Shown: positions 20,378 to 29,831 of the stretch, piece after piece | How positions within the stretch are numbered: the first letter of the stretch is position 1 | How the letters are laid out: each line of letters opens with the position of its first letter | Origin: an uncultured Azospirillum sp. | GTDB lineage: Bacteria; Pseudomonadota; Alphaproteobacteria; Azospirillales; Azospirillaceae | Direction: 5' to 3' | Length of the DNA stretch: 47,517 nt | Assembly (NCBI RefSeq): GCF_946480385.1 | Contig: NZ_CAMLJP010000041.1 | Span: 1-47,517 of the forward strand | Program-made: the position numbers and the translations under genes | Notes under the pieces: model-generated | Told to the model about the DNA's origin: nothing | Databases searched by the model: none | Seen by the model: the letters and a program-made list of their open reading frames with translations, nothing else

Positions 20378-20429
20378 CCGCCCGGCCCCTTCCGGTGTTT
20401 TCACCGGAGCGGGCCGGGCGGTTCGTTTT
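20378..20429 (+). terminator. two-tier terminator after infB
   Basis: Outer 11-bp stem CCGCCCGGCCC (20378-20388) with GGGCCGGGCGG (20411-20421), inner stem TCCGGT/ACCGGA (20391-20396 with 20403-20408), then TTCGTTTT. Confidence 0.8.
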
Positions 20430-20466
20430 CCGGACGAGGTGGTGAAGCCTACCTGGAGGTGACGCT

Positions 20467-20766
20467 ATGGATCGCATTCCGCTGTCCGAAGCCGACGGGC
20501 ACATGGCCGAACTGATCGAGCGCGTGGAGAATGGCGAGGAAATCGTCATCCTTCGCGACGGAAAGCCGGCGGTGAAGCTGGTTTCCGTGGCAGACCCTGA
20601 AAATCCACCCGGCATGGCTTGTTCACGGATGCTTGGCATCGCCAAAGGGCAAATCCAGATCGCAGACGATTTCGACGATCCACTGCCCGACGATGTCCTG
20701 AAGAGCTTCTATGGCCTTGCGCCAGACGAGGAATGGCCGGAGCCTTGGAAAAATGCCCTGGGCTGA
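20467..20766 (+). CDS. Phd/YefM-family antitoxin, apparently without a working toxin
   Basis: A 99-residue protein. Residues 1-55 match the Phd/YefM DNA-binding domain (PLSEADGHMAELIERVENGE, then IVILRDGKPAVKLV). The C-terminal part, with GQIQIADDFDDPLPDDVLKSFYG at about 66-88, is the toxin-neutralising tail seen in antitoxins that partner PIN-domain VapC toxins. A strong ribosome site GGAGGT (20455-20460) precedes ATG 20467. It lies between infB and rbfA, genes normally adjacent, so it is an insertion into a conserved cluster. No intact toxin follows; only a possible remnant. Confidence 0.85.
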   Translation: MDRIPLSEADGHMAELIERVENGEEIVILRDGKPAVKLVSVADPENPPGMACSRMLGIAKGQIQIADDFDDPLPDDVLKSFYGLAPDEEWPEPWKNALG

Positions 20767-20920
20767 GGCTACCCTCGACCGCCGCATCTCACGCCACAGA
20801 TGGCTATGGGAAAGCTAAGCCTGAATTCTTCACAAGGACGAAGTCGGCATCCGCTACGTTCTCGTTCTTGCAAGCAGCATAAGCCGCCAGTTTACGACGT
20901 GCCCGTTCTCTGGTCCTGAC
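20767..20920 (+). pseudogene. possible remnant of a VapC (PIN) toxin gene
   Basis: Right after the antitoxin stop, AGGCTACCCTCGAC resembles the start of a VapC gene that normally encodes R-L-L-L-D and overlaps the antitoxin stop; with one base lost it would read L-D followed shortly by WLWES. At 20888-20920 another frame encodes PVYDVPVLWS and a stop, which is very like the C-terminus common to Phd-linked VapC toxins. Only about 150 bp remain of an expected 380 or so, with frame changes and stops between. This is inference from short matches; the region may instead be plain spacer. Confidence 0.35.
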
Positions 20921-20968
20921 ACCGCTCAGGCCGCCGCGGGCGCCAGACATCGACGAAAGACACGTACC

Positions 20969-21583
20969 ATGGCCAGCAAGAAGCGCGGCGCGTTCATCGC
21001 CGGCAAGCCCCCGTCCCAACGGCAACTGCGCGTCGGCGAGGAGGTGCGCCACGCCCTTGCCGACCTGTTCCGCCGCGGGGACTTCCACGATCCCGAGCTG
21101 GCCTCGCTGAACGTCACGGTCACCGAGGTGCGGATCAGCCCCGACCTGTCCAACGCCACCGTCTTCTATTCGACGCTGGGCGGGGAGCGGATGGAGGAGG
21201 CGCAGGTCGCCCTGAAGCGGGGCGCCGCCTTCCTGCGCGGTCAGGTCGCGCGCATGGTCAACCTGCGCCATGCCCCAACGCTGAGCTTCGAGGCCGACAC
21301 CTCCTTCGATTACGCCCACCGCATCGACAGCATCCTGCACAGCCCGGAGGTCGCCCGCGACCTGAGCGGCCATCCGCTGGGCCGCGTCAATGGCGACGAC
21401 GACCATGACGAGGATGAGGACGACGCGTGGGATGAAGAGGGGGACGAGGACGACGATCTCGATCCCGACGAGGCGGACGACGACCTCGAAGACGAAGACA
21501 GCGCCATGCTCGATGACGAGGACAAGGGCGAAGGCGACGACGAGAGCCTGGGTGAGAGCCGGGGCGGCCGTCGTGGCTCGTAA
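20969..21583 (+). CDS. rbfA: 30S ribosome-binding factor A with long acidic tail
   Basis: Cold-shock-linked assembly factor for the 30S subunit. Residues about 15-128 are the RbfA KH-like domain (RVGEEVRHALADLF, VTVTEVRISPDLSNATVFY, RHAPTLSFEADTSFDYAHRIDSIL). E. coli RbfA ends about there (133 residues), but this protein continues to 204 with a tail from about 138 to 195 made almost wholly of Asp and Glu. Short acidic tails occur in alphaproteobacterial RbfA; this is a long one. The gene overlaps the start of truB by 11 bp and has a weakly defined ribosome site. An antitoxin gene separates it from infB. Confidence 0.95.
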   Translation: MASKKRGAFIAGKPPSQRQLRVGEEVRHALADLFRRGDFHDPELASLNVTVTEVRISPDLSNATVFYSTLGGERMEEAQVALKRGAAFLRGQVARMVNLRHAPTLSFEADTSFDYAHRIDSILHSPEVARDLSGHPLGRVNGDDDHDEDEDDAWDEEGDEDDDLDPDEADDDLEDEDSAMLDDEDKGEGDDESLGESRGGRRGS

Positions 21584-22514
21584 GCGCAAGGGTACGCCGA
21601 TCCATGGCTGGATCGTGCTGGACAAGCCCGAAGGCATGACCTCCACCCAGGCGCTGTCGAAGGTCCGCCGCCTGCTGAACGCCGAGAAGGCCGGGCATGG
21701 CGGCACGCTGGACCCGCTGGCGACCGGCATCCTGCCGATCGCGCTGGGCGAGGCGACCAAGACCGTTTCCTATGCCATGGACGGCGCCAAGACCTACCGC
21801 TTCTCCATCCGCTGGGGCGAGCGCACCACCACCGACGACCGCGAAGGCGCGGTGATCGACCGCTCCGACCACCGGCCGACGACCGAGCAGATCCGCGCCG
21901 CCCTGCCCGCCTTCCTCGGCGAGATCCAGCAGGTTCCGCCGCAGTTCTGCGCCATCAAGATCGACGGCGAGCGCGCCTATGACATCGCGCGCGAAGGCGA
22001 CGCGGTCGATCTGGCCGCCCGCACCGTGCGCATCGACCGCTTCGAACTGGTCGAGGAACATGATGCCGACCATGCGGTGTTCGAGGTCGATTGCGGCAAG
22101 GGCACCTATGTCCGCTCGCTGGCCCGCGACCTGTCGGAAGCGCTGGGCACGGTCGGCCATGTCGGGCTTCTGCGCCGTTTGCGCGTCGGCTCCTTCACGC
22201 TGGACCGCGCGATTTCCCTGGACGAACTGGCCGCCATGGAGCAAGGTGCGGCCGTCGAACGACTTCTGTTGCCGATCGAGACCGCGCTGGACGACATCCC
22301 GGCGCTGGCCCTGACGGAAGCGGAAGCGCACCGACTGAGGCACGGCCAGACGGTCGCTCTCCTCACCCGGCAGGATCGTGAACGGCTGATGGCGGTTCAG
22401 GGTGCTGACGGTGGGGATGGCACCGTCATTGCGCTTTTCGGCGGAACGCCGGTTGCGTTGGCCCGTGTCGAGGGGGCGGAGGTCCGTCCGGTGCGCGTGC
22501 TCAACCTCTCGTGA
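21573..22514 (+). CDS. truB: tRNA pseudouridine(55) synthase TruB
   Basis: Makes pseudouridine 55 in the T loop of all tRNAs. The 313-residue protein has motif GHGGTLDPLATG (41-52) with the catalytic Asp47, the KTYRF and DGERAYD motifs, and the C-terminal PUA-like part (about 245-313). I choose GTG 21573, inside the rbfA tail, giving the normal TruB N-terminus (ARKRKGTPIHGWIVLDKPEG); GTG 21552 is in frame as an alternative. The open frame continues far upstream only because it shares the rbfA tail. Coupling to rbfA is likely. rpsO follows after 14 bp. Confidence 0.95.
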   Translation: MARKRKGTPIHGWIVLDKPEGMTSTQALSKVRRLLNAEKAGHGGTLDPLATGILPIALGEATKTVSYAMDGAKTYRFSIRWGERTTTDDREGAVIDRSDHRPTTEQIRAALPAFLGEIQQVPPQFCAIKIDGERAYDIAREGDAVDLAARTVRIDRFELVEEHDADHAVFEVDCGKGTYVRSLARDLSEALGTVGHVGLLRRLRVGSFTLDRAISLDELAAMEQGAAVERLLLPIETALDDIPALALTEAEAHRLRHGQTVALLTRQDRERLMAVQGADGGDGTVIALFGGTPVALARVEGAEVRPVRVLNLS

Positions 22515-22528
22515 TTTAGGAGACCCCG

Positions 22529-22798
22529 ATGTCGATTACGCCCGAGCGCAAGCAAGAGCTGATCAAGGAATTTTCCCGCGGCACCAACGACACCGGTTCG
22601 CCCGAGGTCCAGGTGTCGATCCTGACGGAGCGCATCAGCAACCTGACGGAGCACCTGAAGGGCCACAAGAAGGACTTCCACTCCCGCCGTGGTCTGCTGG
22701 TGATGGTCGGTCAGCGCCGCCGTCTGCTCGACTACCTGAAGAAGAAGGATCAGTCGCGCTACGCCGCTCTGATCGAGCGTCTGGGCCTGCGCCGCTAA
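22529..22798 (+). CDS. rpsO: 30S ribosomal protein S15
   Basis: An 89-residue primary 16S rRNA-binding protein. The complete family sequence is present, from the [14 protein letters not shown] start through [15 protein letters not shown] and [15 protein letters not shown] to [15 protein letters not shown] at 22518-22523 lies 5 bp before the ATG. It sits between truB and pnp as in most proteobacteria. In E. coli S15 represses its own translation through a leader pseudoknot; the leader here is too short and is shared with truB, so I claim no such control. A terminator follows. Confidence 0.98.
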   Translation: MSITPERKQELIKEFSRGTNDTGSPEVQVSILTERISNLTEHLKGHKKDFHSRRGLLVMVGQRRRLLDYLKKKDQSRYAALIERLGLRR

Positions 22799-22830
22799 AG
22801 GCTGCGCTGTCCCGCTGACGGGTTCGGGTT

Positions 22831-22860
22831 CCCCCGGCCGGCCGCCGGCCGGGGGTTTCC
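22831..22860 (+). terminator. terminator after rpsO
   Basis: An 11-bp stem CCCCCGGCCGG (22831-22841) with CCGGCCGGGGG (22845-22855) and a minimal loop, then TTTCCC. Confidence 0.65.
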
Positions 22861-22966
22861 CTCCAAGTCCAGCGGACCATCGAAGCTGCTATTCACCTGT
22901 ATCGTTCCGGAACACCTCATTGGTTATTGGCAATAGAAACTCGATCTTGAGCGTTTCGTGACGGAC

Positions 22967-23001
22967 AGGCCGGCCCGATCATTCGGGGACCGGCCTTTTT
23001 T
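22967..23001 (+). terminator. second, strong terminator in the rpsO-pnp gap
   Basis: Arms AGGCCGG (22967-22973) and CCGGCCT (22990-22996), extended inside by CCCGA/TCGGG (22974-22978 with 22983-22987), followed by TTTTTT (22996-23001). It lies 147 bp before pnp. The 349-bp rpsO-pnp gap (22799-23147) holds this and the previous terminator and no gene. Confidence 0.8.
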
Positions 23002-23147
23002 GCATCCACGACACTTCTATCTTGATTCGTTTAGTCCTGTTGTCGACCACCATATCTCCAGTTTTCTCGCGGGGTCCTACGACCGATGGCCCCGGCCTTG
23101 GGCGGCAATCCGGCCGTTTCAGGGTGTCGGATGGAAGGAAAGAATCC

Positions 23148-25259
<2,112 letters not shown>

Positions 25260-25312
25260 TCCGCCGGATCCGACGGCGGGATGGGCTGCGGCCCTCCCGC
25301 CGCTGGGTTCAA

Positions 25313-25348
25313 GAAAAAGGCGCCTTCCCGCGGGAGGGCGCCTTTTTT
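25313..25348. terminator. bidirectional terminator between pnp and the PIN gene
   Basis: GGCGCC (25319-25324) pairs with GGCGCC (25337-25342), with an inner TCCC/GGGA stem, an A5 run (25314-25318) on the left and T6 (25343-25348) on the right. It can serve pnp and the converging PIN-toxin gene. Confidence 0.85.
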
Positions 25349-25367
25349 CTTGCCAGGTGGTCGAACT

Positions 25368-25904
25368 CTATAGGACGGGAAGCCGGCCGGACCGCAGCCA
25401 CTCGACGGCTCGGAACGGATGAGCGACGATCAGGCGAGCCTTCGCGGTTTCCACCAACGCCACCCAACCGACCTCCACCACCCGAGCCTTCAGCCCCAGG
25501 AAGTCGTCGAAATTGGCGGTGACCAACAGATGTGTGCCACCCGCCATGGCAGTGTCCACGACATGGGCATCCTCCTCGTCACGCATGGGCATCAGGCCGG
25601 TACCGCCGAGCGTCAGGTGCGGCGCCGTTCCGGCCGGACCAAGCCGGGCATAGCCGGCAATCGTTTCGACCAGCAGGTCCACCGTCGGACGCGGAACGCC
25701 CCAGTCCACTTCGAAGACCTTGCGCAACCGGGTCAGCATCCCCCACGACACGACCAACTGCAGCGGGACATCGGCGGCCTGCCCCGCCCGAACCATGCCG
25801 ACCAGGGTCTGCGAGGCCGTATTTCTGGCGCCTTTCCGGTCGGCCAGGAATGCGGCGCACCAGATGTTCAAATCCAGGCAGAGGTTCAGGACGGGCTGCG
25901 CCAT
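25368..25904 (-). CDS. PIN-domain toxin (VapC-like ribonuclease)
   Basis: A 178-residue PIN-domain protein; such toxins cleave RNA with a Mg2+ site made of acidic residues. Asp11 in LCLDLNIW, the cluster DEED at 109-112, Asp117 and Asp133 in LLVTANFDDF fit the expected active-site pattern. At 178 residues it is longer than typical VapC (about 130), resembling a larger PIN group. Its ATG 25904 lies 10 bp after the stop of the antitoxin-like gene, the usual antitoxin-toxin arrangement on the minus strand. The target RNA is unknown. Confidence 0.8.
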   Translation of the reverse strand: MAQPVLNLCLDLNIWCAAFLADRKGARNTASQTLVGMVRAGQAADVPLQLVVSWGMLTRLRKVFEVDWGVPRPTVDLLVETIAGYARLGPAGTAPHLTLGGTGLMPMRDEEDAHVVDTAMAGGTHLLVTANFDDFLGLKARVVEVGWVALVETAKARLIVAHPFRAVEWLRSGRLPVL

Positions 25905-25914
25905 TGGGACGCGG

Positions 25915-26265
25915 TCACTGCGTCAGACGCACGGCTTCCGCCAGCAATTCGTCCTCGTCCACGCCCTCGTCAGCAGCTGGAACCGATACATTGGTCATCC
26001 CGCCGATAAAGCGGCGATGAGCCACTTCCCATTCCGCATCCAGCGTCTTCCGCGTGATGGCACGGGTCAGGGTGTCGAGATCCTCTTCCGTCCCAAGCTT
26101 CTCTATCCGGCGGAAAGCCGCCCGGGCTTCGGACGGCAGCCGGGCATAGAAACGGAGTGCCGCCGCCGCGATCTGGGCTGGCGACCGATCCTCCAACTCG
26201 GCGATCTGTTCCACGACCCGCGCGGTTTCTTCGTCCGCATAGGCCGAGATGGTGCGGGCGGGCAT
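25915..26265 (-). CDS. antitoxin-like ribbon-helix-helix protein
   Basis: A 116-residue protein. The N-terminal 45 residues (MPARTISAYADEETARVVEQ, then IAELEDRSPAQIAAAALRFY) have the strand-helix-helix pattern of CopG/VapB-type ribbon-helix-helix antitoxins, which both bind DNA and neutralise the toxin. The rest is acidic at the end (DEGVDEDELLAEAVRLTQ), probably the toxin-binding part. ATG 26265 has GGAGAAAG just upstream; longer in-frame extension is unrelated sequence crossing the divergent gene. It precedes the PIN gene by 10 bp and its leader carries repeats that suit autoregulation. Confidence 0.72.
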   Translation of the reverse strand: MPARTISAYADEETARVVEQIAELEDRSPAQIAAAALRFYARLPSEARAAFRRIEKLGTEEDLDTLTRAITRKTLDAEWEVAHRRFIGGMTNVSVPAADEGVDEDELLAEAVRLTQ

Positions 26266-26268
26266 GGC

Positions 26269-26296
26269 TTTCTCCAGAAACTCCGGTTTCTCCAGA
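26269..26296 (-). promoter_or_regulatory. repeats over the antitoxin ribosome site (candidate operator)
   Basis: Direct repeats TTTCTCCAGA at 26269-26278 and 26287-26296 (18-bp period), with an inverted repeat AGAAAC (26276-26281) / GTTTCT (26286-26291) between them. They cover the ribosome site of the antitoxin gene, where autoregulating antitoxins often bind. Confidence 0.45.
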
Positions 26297-26388
26297 TATG
26301 ACGCGACTGGGATGATGCGACAAGCGGCATTCTTCCCGTCCGGGCACCATGCTATGCAGACCCCTCCAATCCCCACCCCACCCTGCCC

Positions 26389-27075
26389 ATGTCCCGCGCC
26401 GAACGACTCCTCGATCTGATGCAGGTTCTGCGGCGGCATCGCCAGCCGGTCAGCGGCAAGTCGCTTGCCGGCGAGCTGGGGGTCAGCCTGCGCACGCTCT
26501 ATCGCGACATCGCCACGCTGCAGGCGCAGGGCGCGATGATCGAGGGGGAACCGGGGGTGGGCTATCTGTTGCGCGCCGGTTTCCTGCTGCCGCCGCTGAT
26601 GTTCACCGAAGAGGAGGTGGAGGCGCTGGTGCTGGGAACCCGCTGGGTGGTCGATCGCGGCGACAGCCGCCTGGGCGGAGCGGCGCGCAACGCGCTCGCC
26701 AAGATCGCTGCGGTGCTGCCGCCCGACAAGCGGGAGGGGCTGGACGGCTCCACCCTGCTGGTCGGCCCGGGTGAACCGATCGCCGCAGGGGATGCCGAGT
26801 TGGCGACCATCCGAACCGCCATCCGGGCAGAGCGCAAGCTGGAGATCGCCTATCGCGACCGCGACGGGTCGGAGAGCCGGCGCATCGTCTGGCCCTTCGC
26901 GCTGGGCTTCTTCGACCGGGTTCGGGTGATGGTGGCGTGGTGCGAGCTGCGCCAGTCCTTCCGCCATTTCCGGACCGACCGCATCCTGGCGCTGACCGCC
27001 AGCGACACCCGCTATCCCCGCCGCCGGCAGGCGATGCTGAAGGAATGGCGCACGGCAGAGGGCATCCCGCAATGA
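26389..27075 (+). CDS. WYL-domain transcriptional regulator (YafY family)
   Basis: A 228-residue regulator. Residues 1-60 are a DeoR-type winged helix (RLLDLMQVLRRHRQPVSGKSL, then AGELGVSLRTLYRDIATLQ); residues about 60-120 are the bridging region (GYLLRAGFLLPPLMFTEEEV); residues about 135-205 are the WYL domain, which senses nucleotides or other ligands in known cases. The WYL triplet itself is not literal here (IAYRDRDG and VMVAWCELR mark the strands). The gene is divergent from the toxin-antitoxin pair and reads toward the VOC/EVE genes. A palindrome between it and the VOC gene is the likely operator. Confidence 0.88.
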   Translation: MSRAERLLDLMQVLRRHRQPVSGKSLAGELGVSLRTLYRDIATLQAQGAMIEGEPGVGYLLRAGFLLPPLMFTEEEVEALVLGTRWVVDRGDSRLGGAARNALAKIAAVLPPDKREGLDGSTLLVGPGEPIAAGDAELATIRTAIRAERKLEIAYRDRDGSESRRIVWPFALGFFDRVRVMVAWCELRQSFRHFRTDRILALTASDTRYPRRRQAMLKEWRTAEGIPQ

Positions 27076-27095
27076 GGGTTGAGGGGGGCTGACAC

Positions 27096-27120
27096 CATGC
27101 TGACGGAAACTGTCAGCATG
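27096..27120. promoter_or_regulatory. 9-bp inverted repeat upstream of the VOC gene (candidate WYL-regulator operator)
   Basis: Perfect arms CATGCTGAC (27096-27104) and GTCAGCATG (27112-27120) separated by 7 bp, 87 bp before the VOC start and 21 bp after the WYL gene. The arrangement suits binding by a dimeric regulator. It is not followed by a T run, so a terminator role is less likely. Confidence 0.6.
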
Positions 27121-27206
27121 TCGGCTTAGTCTTGGCTTTGCCGGTGAGGGCGACGAACGGAACGAACCGACCGCCCCACCCCAAACCTTCAAGACCGGAG
27201 CCAGCC

Positions 27207-27662
27207 ATGACCGCCACCCAGACCGCCACCCAGTCCCAGGCCGCCGCCAAGCTCGCCCTCGATTTCGTCCTGCTCTACGTCGACAGCCCGGCCGCCAGCG
27301 CCGCCTTCTATGCAGACCTGCTGGGCCGCCCGCCGGTGGAAGCCTCCCCCACCTTCGCCATGTTCAAGGCCGGCGACGGGCTGATGCTGGGCCTGTGGTC
27401 GCGCCACACGGTGGAGCCGGCGGCGACGGCGGCCGGCGGCGGCGAGATCGCCTTCACCGTCGCCGACGAGGCCGCGGTGCGCGAGCTCCACGCCGACTGG
27501 AGCGCCCGCGGCCTGACCATCCTGCAGCAGCCGACCGCGATGGATTTCGGTCATACCTTCGTTGCACAGGACCCTGACGGCCACCGTCTGCGCGTGTTCG
27601 CCCCCAACCAGGGTGAGGACGCCAACCAGCACGAAGCCAAGGCCGAACAGGTGCGGTCGTGA
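27207..27662 (+). CDS. VOC superfamily (glyoxalase/bleomycin-resistance fold) protein
   Basis: A 151-residue vicinal oxygen chelate protein of the drug-resistance/PhnB-like group. The fold is seen as [20 protein letters not shown] (about 16-35), the central [16 protein letters not shown] strand pair and the closing [19 protein letters not shown] (about 116-134). Substrate unknown; proteins like this sit commonly next to WYL regulators. The ATG at 27207 replaces an in-frame start 75 bp upstream that runs through the operator region. The last 4 bp overlap the next gene. The C-terminal 16 residues ([16 protein letters not shown]) are an uncommon polar tail. Confidence 0.87.
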   Translation: MTATQTATQSQAAAKLALDFVLLYVDSPAASAAFYADLLGRPPVEASPTFAMFKAGDGLMLGLWSRHTVEPAATAAGGGEIAFTVADEAAVRELHADWSARGLTILQQPTAMDFGHTFVAQDPDGHRLRVFAPNQGEDANQHEAKAEQVRS

Positions 27663-28132
27663 GCGGCGGCACCAGCGCCCAAATGGCAGCCTGGATCGCC
27701 GTGGCCAGCGCCGAGCATGTGCGGCGCGGCCGGGCCGGCGGCTTCATGCAGGTCTGCCACGGCAAGGCGGCTCCGCTTCGACGGATCCGGCCGGGCGACC
27801 GGGTCGTCTACTACTCCCCCACCGACAAATTCGGTGCGGCGGATGGGCTGAAATCCTTCACCGCCATCGGCACGGTCCTGCCGGGAGAGCCCTACCAGTT
27901 CGACATGGGCGGCGGCTTCATCCCCTTCCGGCGCGACGTGTCCTGGTGGCCGGCCGAGGAGGTGCCGATCCAGCCGCTGCTGGACCGGCTGGAGCTGACC
28001 GCCGGGGTGCGGAACTGGGGCTACCCGTTCCGCTTCGGCCTGCTGCCGGTCAGCCTCGGCGATTTCGACCGGATCGCCGAGGCCATGAGGGCTGTGGGGA
28101 GGGCGGTGGTGCGGGAGGACATCGCGGCCTGA
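27659..28132 (+). CDS. EVE-domain protein (UPF0310 family)
   Basis: A 157-residue protein of the UPF0310 group, a form of the EVE/PUA-related fold thought to bind modified nucleobases in DNA or RNA. Recognised from [43 protein letters not shown] and the [10 protein letters not shown] and [19 protein letters not shown] stretches. It starts at GTG 27659, overlapping the VOC stop by 4 bp, so it is co-translated with the VOC gene and probably under the WYL regulator. The true ligand is unknown. Confidence 0.83.
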   Translation: MSGGTSAQMAAWIAVASAEHVRRGRAGGFMQVCHGKAAPLRRIRPGDRVVYYSPTDKFGAADGLKSFTAIGTVLPGEPYQFDMGGGFIPFRRDVSWWPAEEVPIQPLLDRLELTAGVRNWGYPFRFGLLPVSLGDFDRIAEAMRAVGRAVVREDIAA

Positions 28133-28365
28133 TCGCATAAAAATCACCGGCGGACAGGGATGAAAAGCCCTGCCGCCGGCGTCCGATGGTGAGTGAAACA
28201 GGCGCCTGGAACCATTAGAGTTGCCTGATACCTTTGTATAAGAGTACGAATGAACGGCGACTCTTCCTGACCGAGATCAAGGCGAAACCCCTCGCAGTCC
28301 GCCATACATGCGCTTATATCGTCCGCAAGCCTGACCAAGGTCACCTGTACCGGGGCCATCGTTCT
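28133..28365. other. EVE-ccmC gap with a strong hairpin
   Basis: The 233-bp gap holds no gene. A hairpin at 28147-28179 has arms CCGGCGG/CCGCCGG and CAGGG/CCCTG with one bulged A. On the plus strand no T run follows, but on the minus strand the stem is followed by TGATTTTTA (28146-28138), so it reads as an intrinsic terminator for leftward transcripts. A possible weak promoter for ccmC is TTAGAG (28215-28220), 16 bp, TATAAG (28237-28242). Confidence 0.5.
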
Positions 28366-29112
28366 ATGCATCGTTTCGCCAATCCCGCCCGCTTCCTGCG
28401 CCTCTCGGCCGTGCTGCTGCCATGGTGCGCCGGGGCGACCGTGATCCTGACGATCCTCGGGCTGTGGCTCAGCCTGTTCGGTTCGCCGCCCGACTATCAG
28501 CAGGGCGAGACGGTGCGGATCATGTACATCCATGTGCCCGCCGCCTGGATGAGCATGTTCATCTACACCAACATGGCCATCGCCGCCGCCGCGGGTCTGG
28601 TGTGGAAGCACCCGCTGGCCGACCTGTTCGCCAAGGCCGCCGCACCCATCGGCGCCGGCTTCACCTTCGTCTGCCTGGTGACCGGGTCGCTGTGGGGCGC
28701 GCCGATGTGGGGCACCTGGTGGGTGTGGGACGCGCGGCTGACCAGCGTGCTGATCCTGTTCTTCCTCTATCTCGGCTACATGGCCCTGGTGAACGCCTTC
28801 GACGATCCGCAGCGCGGCATGAAGGCCGGCAACGTCCTGCTGCTGGTGGGCATCGTCAATGTGCCGATCATCAAGTTCTCGGTCGACTGGTGGAACACGC
28901 TGCACCAGCCCGCCAGCGTCGTGCGCATGGGCGGTCCCAGCATCGACTCCAGCATGCTGACGCCGCTTCTGGTGATGGCCGGCGCCTTCACCGCCTATTT
29001 CCTGTCGGTGGTCATGCTGCGCGTGCGCACCGAGATCGCCCAGCGCAAAATCCAGACGCTGCGGCTTTCGGTCGCGGGTGACGGCGGCGTGACGGACGGG
29101 ATGCGGGGGTAA
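28366..29112 (+). CDS. ccmC: heme transporter component CcmC
   Basis: Inner-membrane protein of System I cytochrome c biogenesis that loads heme on CcmE. The 248 residues have six transmembrane segments and the heme-handling tryptophan-rich motif WGTWWVWDARL (115-125) of the HHP family, with His56 (IMYIHVPAAWM) and the His near 184 (WWNTLHQPASV) as probable axial ligands. I choose ATG 28366, matching the normal family N-terminus; the frame is open another 132 bp upstream but non-conserved. The cluster begins here: ccmA and ccmB are not upstream. Confidence 0.95.
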   Translation: MHRFANPARFLRLSAVLLPWCAGATVILTILGLWLSLFGSPPDYQQGETVRIMYIHVPAAWMSMFIYTNMAIAAAAGLVWKHPLADLFAKAAAPIGAGFTFVCLVTGSLWGAPMWGTWWVWDARLTSVLILFFLYLGYMALVNAFDDPQRGMKAGNVLLLVGIVNVPIIKFSVDWWNTLHQPASVVRMGGPSIDSSMLTPLLVMAGAFTAYFLSVVMLRVRTEIAQRKIQTLRLSVAGDGGVTDGMRG

Positions 29113-29117
29113 GGACG

Positions 29118-29363
29118 ATGAGCGAATTCTTCCACATGGGCGGGTATGCCGCCTACGTCTGGCCGGCCTACGGCATCGCCACCCTGGTTCTGCTGGGCCT
29201 GCTGGCCGCCACCTGGAAGGGGCTGCGCAACGCCGAGGCGACGCTGAAGGCGCTGGAAAGCGCCCGCCCGGCCCGCCGCCGCACCCGCAACGGCCCCAAT
29301 AATGCTGGCCGCAAGGCGGCCGATCAGAACGCCGGAACGCCGGCGGAAGCGAGCGAAGGATGA
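29118..29363 (+). CDS. ccmD: heme exporter protein CcmD
   Basis: An 81-residue single-span membrane protein. [20 protein letters not shown] is the typical CcmD start, followed by the transmembrane segment (about 17-37) and a basic cytoplasmic tail. CcmD is needed to release heme-loaded CcmE from CcmC. It starts 5 bp after ccmC and overlaps ccmE by 4 bp. Confidence 0.9.
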   Translation: MSEFFHMGGYAAYVWPAYGIATLVLLGLLAATWKGLRNAEATLKALESARPARRRTRNGPNNAGRKAADQNAGTPAEASEG

Positions 29364-29824
29364 CCCGCAAGAAACGCCGCCTCTACATGCTGGGCCTCGC
29401 CCTTCTCGGGCTGGGCACGGCGACCGCCCTGGCGCTGACCGCCTTCCAGGACAACATCGTCTTCTTCTACAGCCCCAGCCAGCTGCAGGCCCAGCATGTG
29501 GGCGACCGCAACTTCCGCCTGGGCGGACTGGTCGAGGAAGGCAGCGTGCAGAAGCTGCCGGACGGCGTCACCACCTCCTTCCGCGTCACCGACACCGCCA
29601 ACACGGTGGACGTCCGCTATCGCGGCCAGCTGCCCGACCTGTTCCGCGAGGGCCAGGGCGTGGTGGCCGAGGGCAAAATGACCGGCGGCGTCTTCGTCGC
29701 GCGCGAAGTGCTGGCCAAGCATGACGAGAACTACATGCCGCCGGAGGTGTCGGAGGCGTTGAAGCAGGCCGGCGTCTACAAGAAGCCGGCGGAGTCCGAG
29801 ACCAAGACCGCGAAGAAGGAGTAG
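29360..29824 (+). CDS. ccmE: heme chaperone CcmE
   Basis: Periplasmic heme chaperone anchored by an N-terminal helix (residues about 8-28). The 154-residue protein has the OB-fold body ([18 protein letters not shown] and GVVAEGKM) and the motif [13 protein letters not shown] near 118-130, in which the histidine forms the covalent bond to heme and the tyrosine is an axial ligand. The C-terminal tail is Lys/Glu-rich. It overlaps the ccmD stop (ATGA), and ccmF follows after 7 bp. Confidence 0.96.
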   Translation: MTRKKRRLYMLGLALLGLGTATALALTAFQDNIVFFYSPSQLQAQHVGDRNFRLGGLVEEGSVQKLPDGVTTSFRVTDTANTVDVRYRGQLPDLFREGQGVVAEGKMTGGVFVAREVLAKHDENYMPPEVSEALKQAGVYKKPAESETKTAKKE

Positions 29825-29831
29825 CGGGCCC

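Noticed and set aside
20804..21760. Minus-strand open frame of 318 codons opposite rbfA/truB
   Set aside because: Its middle is the complement of the rbfA acidic tail, giving low-complexity Val/Leu/Ile; it is a shadow.
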